Shown here piece after piece: positions 50,886 to 51,918 of a stretch of 51,918 nt of DNA (positions are counted from its first letter, which is position 1; every line of letters starts with the position of its first letter). This DNA comes from an uncultured Oscillospiraceae bacterium (lineage in GTDB: Bacteria; Bacillota; Clostridia; Oscillospirales; Ruminococcaceae), in contig CASGAN010000009.1 of the NCBI GenBank assembly GCA_949299455.1, positions 1 to 51,918 of the forward strand, in the 5' to 3' direction. The notes under the pieces were generated by a model. That model did no database searches. It saw nothing but the letters and a program-made list of their open reading frames with translations, and had not been told where the DNA came from. The position numbers and the translations under genes are program-made.

Positions 50886-51659
50886 TTAACTCTGTTTTGT
50901 TGCTGTAAAAAACAAACGAGGAAACTTAAAAATGATTTCATGATTTGACTGTACGGAATATCTTTGTTTTATCATATCAAAAACTTCAGCTTCAAAAGTA
51001 ATTTTATCTAACGGGTCTAAAACTTCTAAATATGGACGTAAGCCAGTACCTTTATACCATTCCATAATACTTTCATGAGAGGGAAGACGATGATAATAAA
51101 TCGTTTCCCACATTGTAAAATCATTAGAAAGCTCAGACAAAACGTCGTGATATTCACTTGGTGACAAATTATAAAGCGTTCTTGGATTATCAAATTTTTG
51201 ACTCCATTTAGGACTATTGGCGAGTTTCTGAATGATTTGATGTATAGGTTCATTGTAATTTATTGGTATTTGCACAGCAAGAACACCCCCTGCTGTTAAT
51301 AGACCAAACATATCTTTCAATAACTTTTTGTGATTTGGAATCCATTGAATACAAGCATTTGAAAATACAATATCAAATCGATCAGATATTTTACCTAAAT
51401 CACTAGAAGCGTCCATACACACAAACTCAATATCATGATAATCACAGGATGCTTTTTCAATCATATTCTGTGAATTATCTATTCCTAAAACATGCGCTTT
51501 AGGAAAAAATTTTTTTAATACTGCGGTAGAATTTCCCGGACCGCATCCAATATCTATGATGCGTTCGGCTTTAACAGATTGCAGACGCATTGTCAAATCA
51601 ATAGAAGGTTGGGTTCTCTCCTTTTCAAATTTTAGATACGTACTTGAAGACCACTGCAA
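50886..51659 (-). CDS. tam: Trans-aconitate 2-methyltransferase-like AdoMet methyltransferase
   Basis: 257 residues from a TTG at 51659: the AGGTGA five bases upstream is a good RBS and the protein then starts (M)QWSSSTYLKFEKERTQPSIDL, as in known Tam proteins. The alternative GTG at 51668 lies inside that RBS. AdoMet motif I is IIDIGCGPGNST and the post-I Asp is in VLGIDNSQ; SNACIQWIPNH is typical of Tam. In E. coli Tam methylates trans-aconitate, an inhibitor formed from cis-aconitate. The gene is distinctly AT-rich compared with the core genes, suggesting acquisition. Confidence 0.85.
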   Translation of the reverse strand: MQWSSSTYLKFEKERTQPSIDLTMRLQSVKAERIIDIGCGPGNSTAVLKKFFPKAHVLGIDNSQNMIEKASCDYHDIEFVCMDASSDLGKISDRFDIVFSNACIQWIPNHKKLLKDMFGLLTAGGVLAVQIPINYNEPIHQIIQKLANSPKWSQKFDNPRTLYNLSPSEYHDVLSELSNDFTMWETIYYHRLPSHESIMEWYKGTGLRPYLEVLDPLDKITFEAEVFDMIKQRYSVQSNHEIIFKFPRLFFTATKQS

Positions 51660-51738
51660 CGCAATCACCTGCTTTTTATTTCTTGTAATGATTTAATTAT
51701 ACTTTAACCATAAATTCAATACAACAACATAAATAAAA

Positions 51739-51776
51739 AAATAACGTCAATCCGCAAAAGCGAATTGACGTTATTT
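51739..51776 (-). terminator. Terminator of the gene entering from the right edge
   Basis: A 17-bp stem with one mismatch (51739-51755 with 51760-51776, loop AAAA) is followed on the minus strand by TTTTTATTTATG after the A/T end of the stem. Confidence 0.8.
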
Positions 51777-51842
51777 GTCTAAGGACTATAAAAAAGATAT
51801 TTTTTCGATTTTGGCTGATGAGTTGAACTCTTGCATAAGCGG

Positions 51843-51918
51843 TTACGCCTGCTCTACATCACATTCAACTTCAAGGCCGCCGATAAAAACTACCTTTATT
51901 TTCTGTTTTGATTCGACG
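51843..51918 (-). CDS. C-terminal fragment of a gene cut by the window edge, possibly a recombinase
   Basis: The minus strand is open from the edge to TAA at 51845-51843 and ends KIKVVFIGGLEVECDVEQA, followed about 65 bp later by a terminator. The basic-hydrophobic strand followed by a short acidic end resembles the tails of large serine recombinases, but 24 residues are too few to be certain. Confidence 0.4.
   Translation of the reverse strand, partial: VESKQKIKVVFIGGLEVECDVEQA

Overview
The window reads as chromosome of a strict anaerobe from the Clostridia, most likely a gut-associated member of the Oscillospiraceae/Ruminococcaceae. Evidence: Clostridia-style AGGAGG ribosome binding sites, TTGACA-17-TATAAT promoters, oxygen-sensitive Hdr/Flx iron-sulfur enzymes, soluble fumarate reduction, a host-glycan-directed GH85 glycosidase with FIVAR repeats, and moderate GC. 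No rRNA, tRNA or CRISPR array was seen. Taxonomy is inference; no search was possible.

Layout. 1-5250: mobile-element debris (IS3 transposase end joined to a TnpV end), then a compact EcoRII-type restriction-modification operon (C5 methylase, EcoRII-like nuclease, Vsr) followed by an AT-rich DUF6119/TIGR04141 gene. 5250-8730: accessory genes on the minus strand (Nudix, type A chloramphenicol acetyltransferase, GNAT, GH43-like beta-propeller protein, a frameshifted Nudix gene).

8830-20412 (minus): one 12-gene energy operon reading mdh, fumC, hdrB, hdrC, hdrA, flxD, flxC, flxB, flxA, frdB-like, frdA-like, small membrane protein. It joins the reductive arm oxaloacetate-malate-fumarate-succinate to a flavin-based electron-bifurcation module (HdrABC-FlxABCD). 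Its promoter carries a Rex-like operator, which fits NADH/NAD+ control. 20741-23906 (plus): feoA-feoB, then a DUF134 regulator plus NifX-like protein behind a strong promoter with a 14-bp palindrome.

23855-24293: a composite palindromic tandem repeat between two convergent genes; the same family recurs in opposite orientation at 50041-50262. 24285-30781 (minus): pstS-pstC-pstA-pstB-phoU-phoB-phoR with a candidate Pho box. 30961-37292 (minus): a polyamine operon, speD-speA-speE-speB-CANSDH-nspC, holding both known bacterial routes to spermidine. It is preceded by a roughly 370-nt structured leader or stand-alone RNA that ends in its own terminator.

37738-41389 (minus): seven tandem genes for small diverged paralogous lipoproteins of unknown function. 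41573-44277: xpt, then a TetR-MATE efflux pair with a visible operator. 44463-49421 (minus): a 1652-residue secreted GH85 endo-beta-N-acetylglucosaminidase. 50278-51918: GyrI-like protein, AT-rich trans-aconitate methyltransferase and a cut-off gene at the right edge.

Most interesting: the Hdr/Flx/fumarate reductase operon with its Rex-like site, the polyamine leader RNA, the lipoprotein array, and the composite repeat whose stems co-vary between copies.
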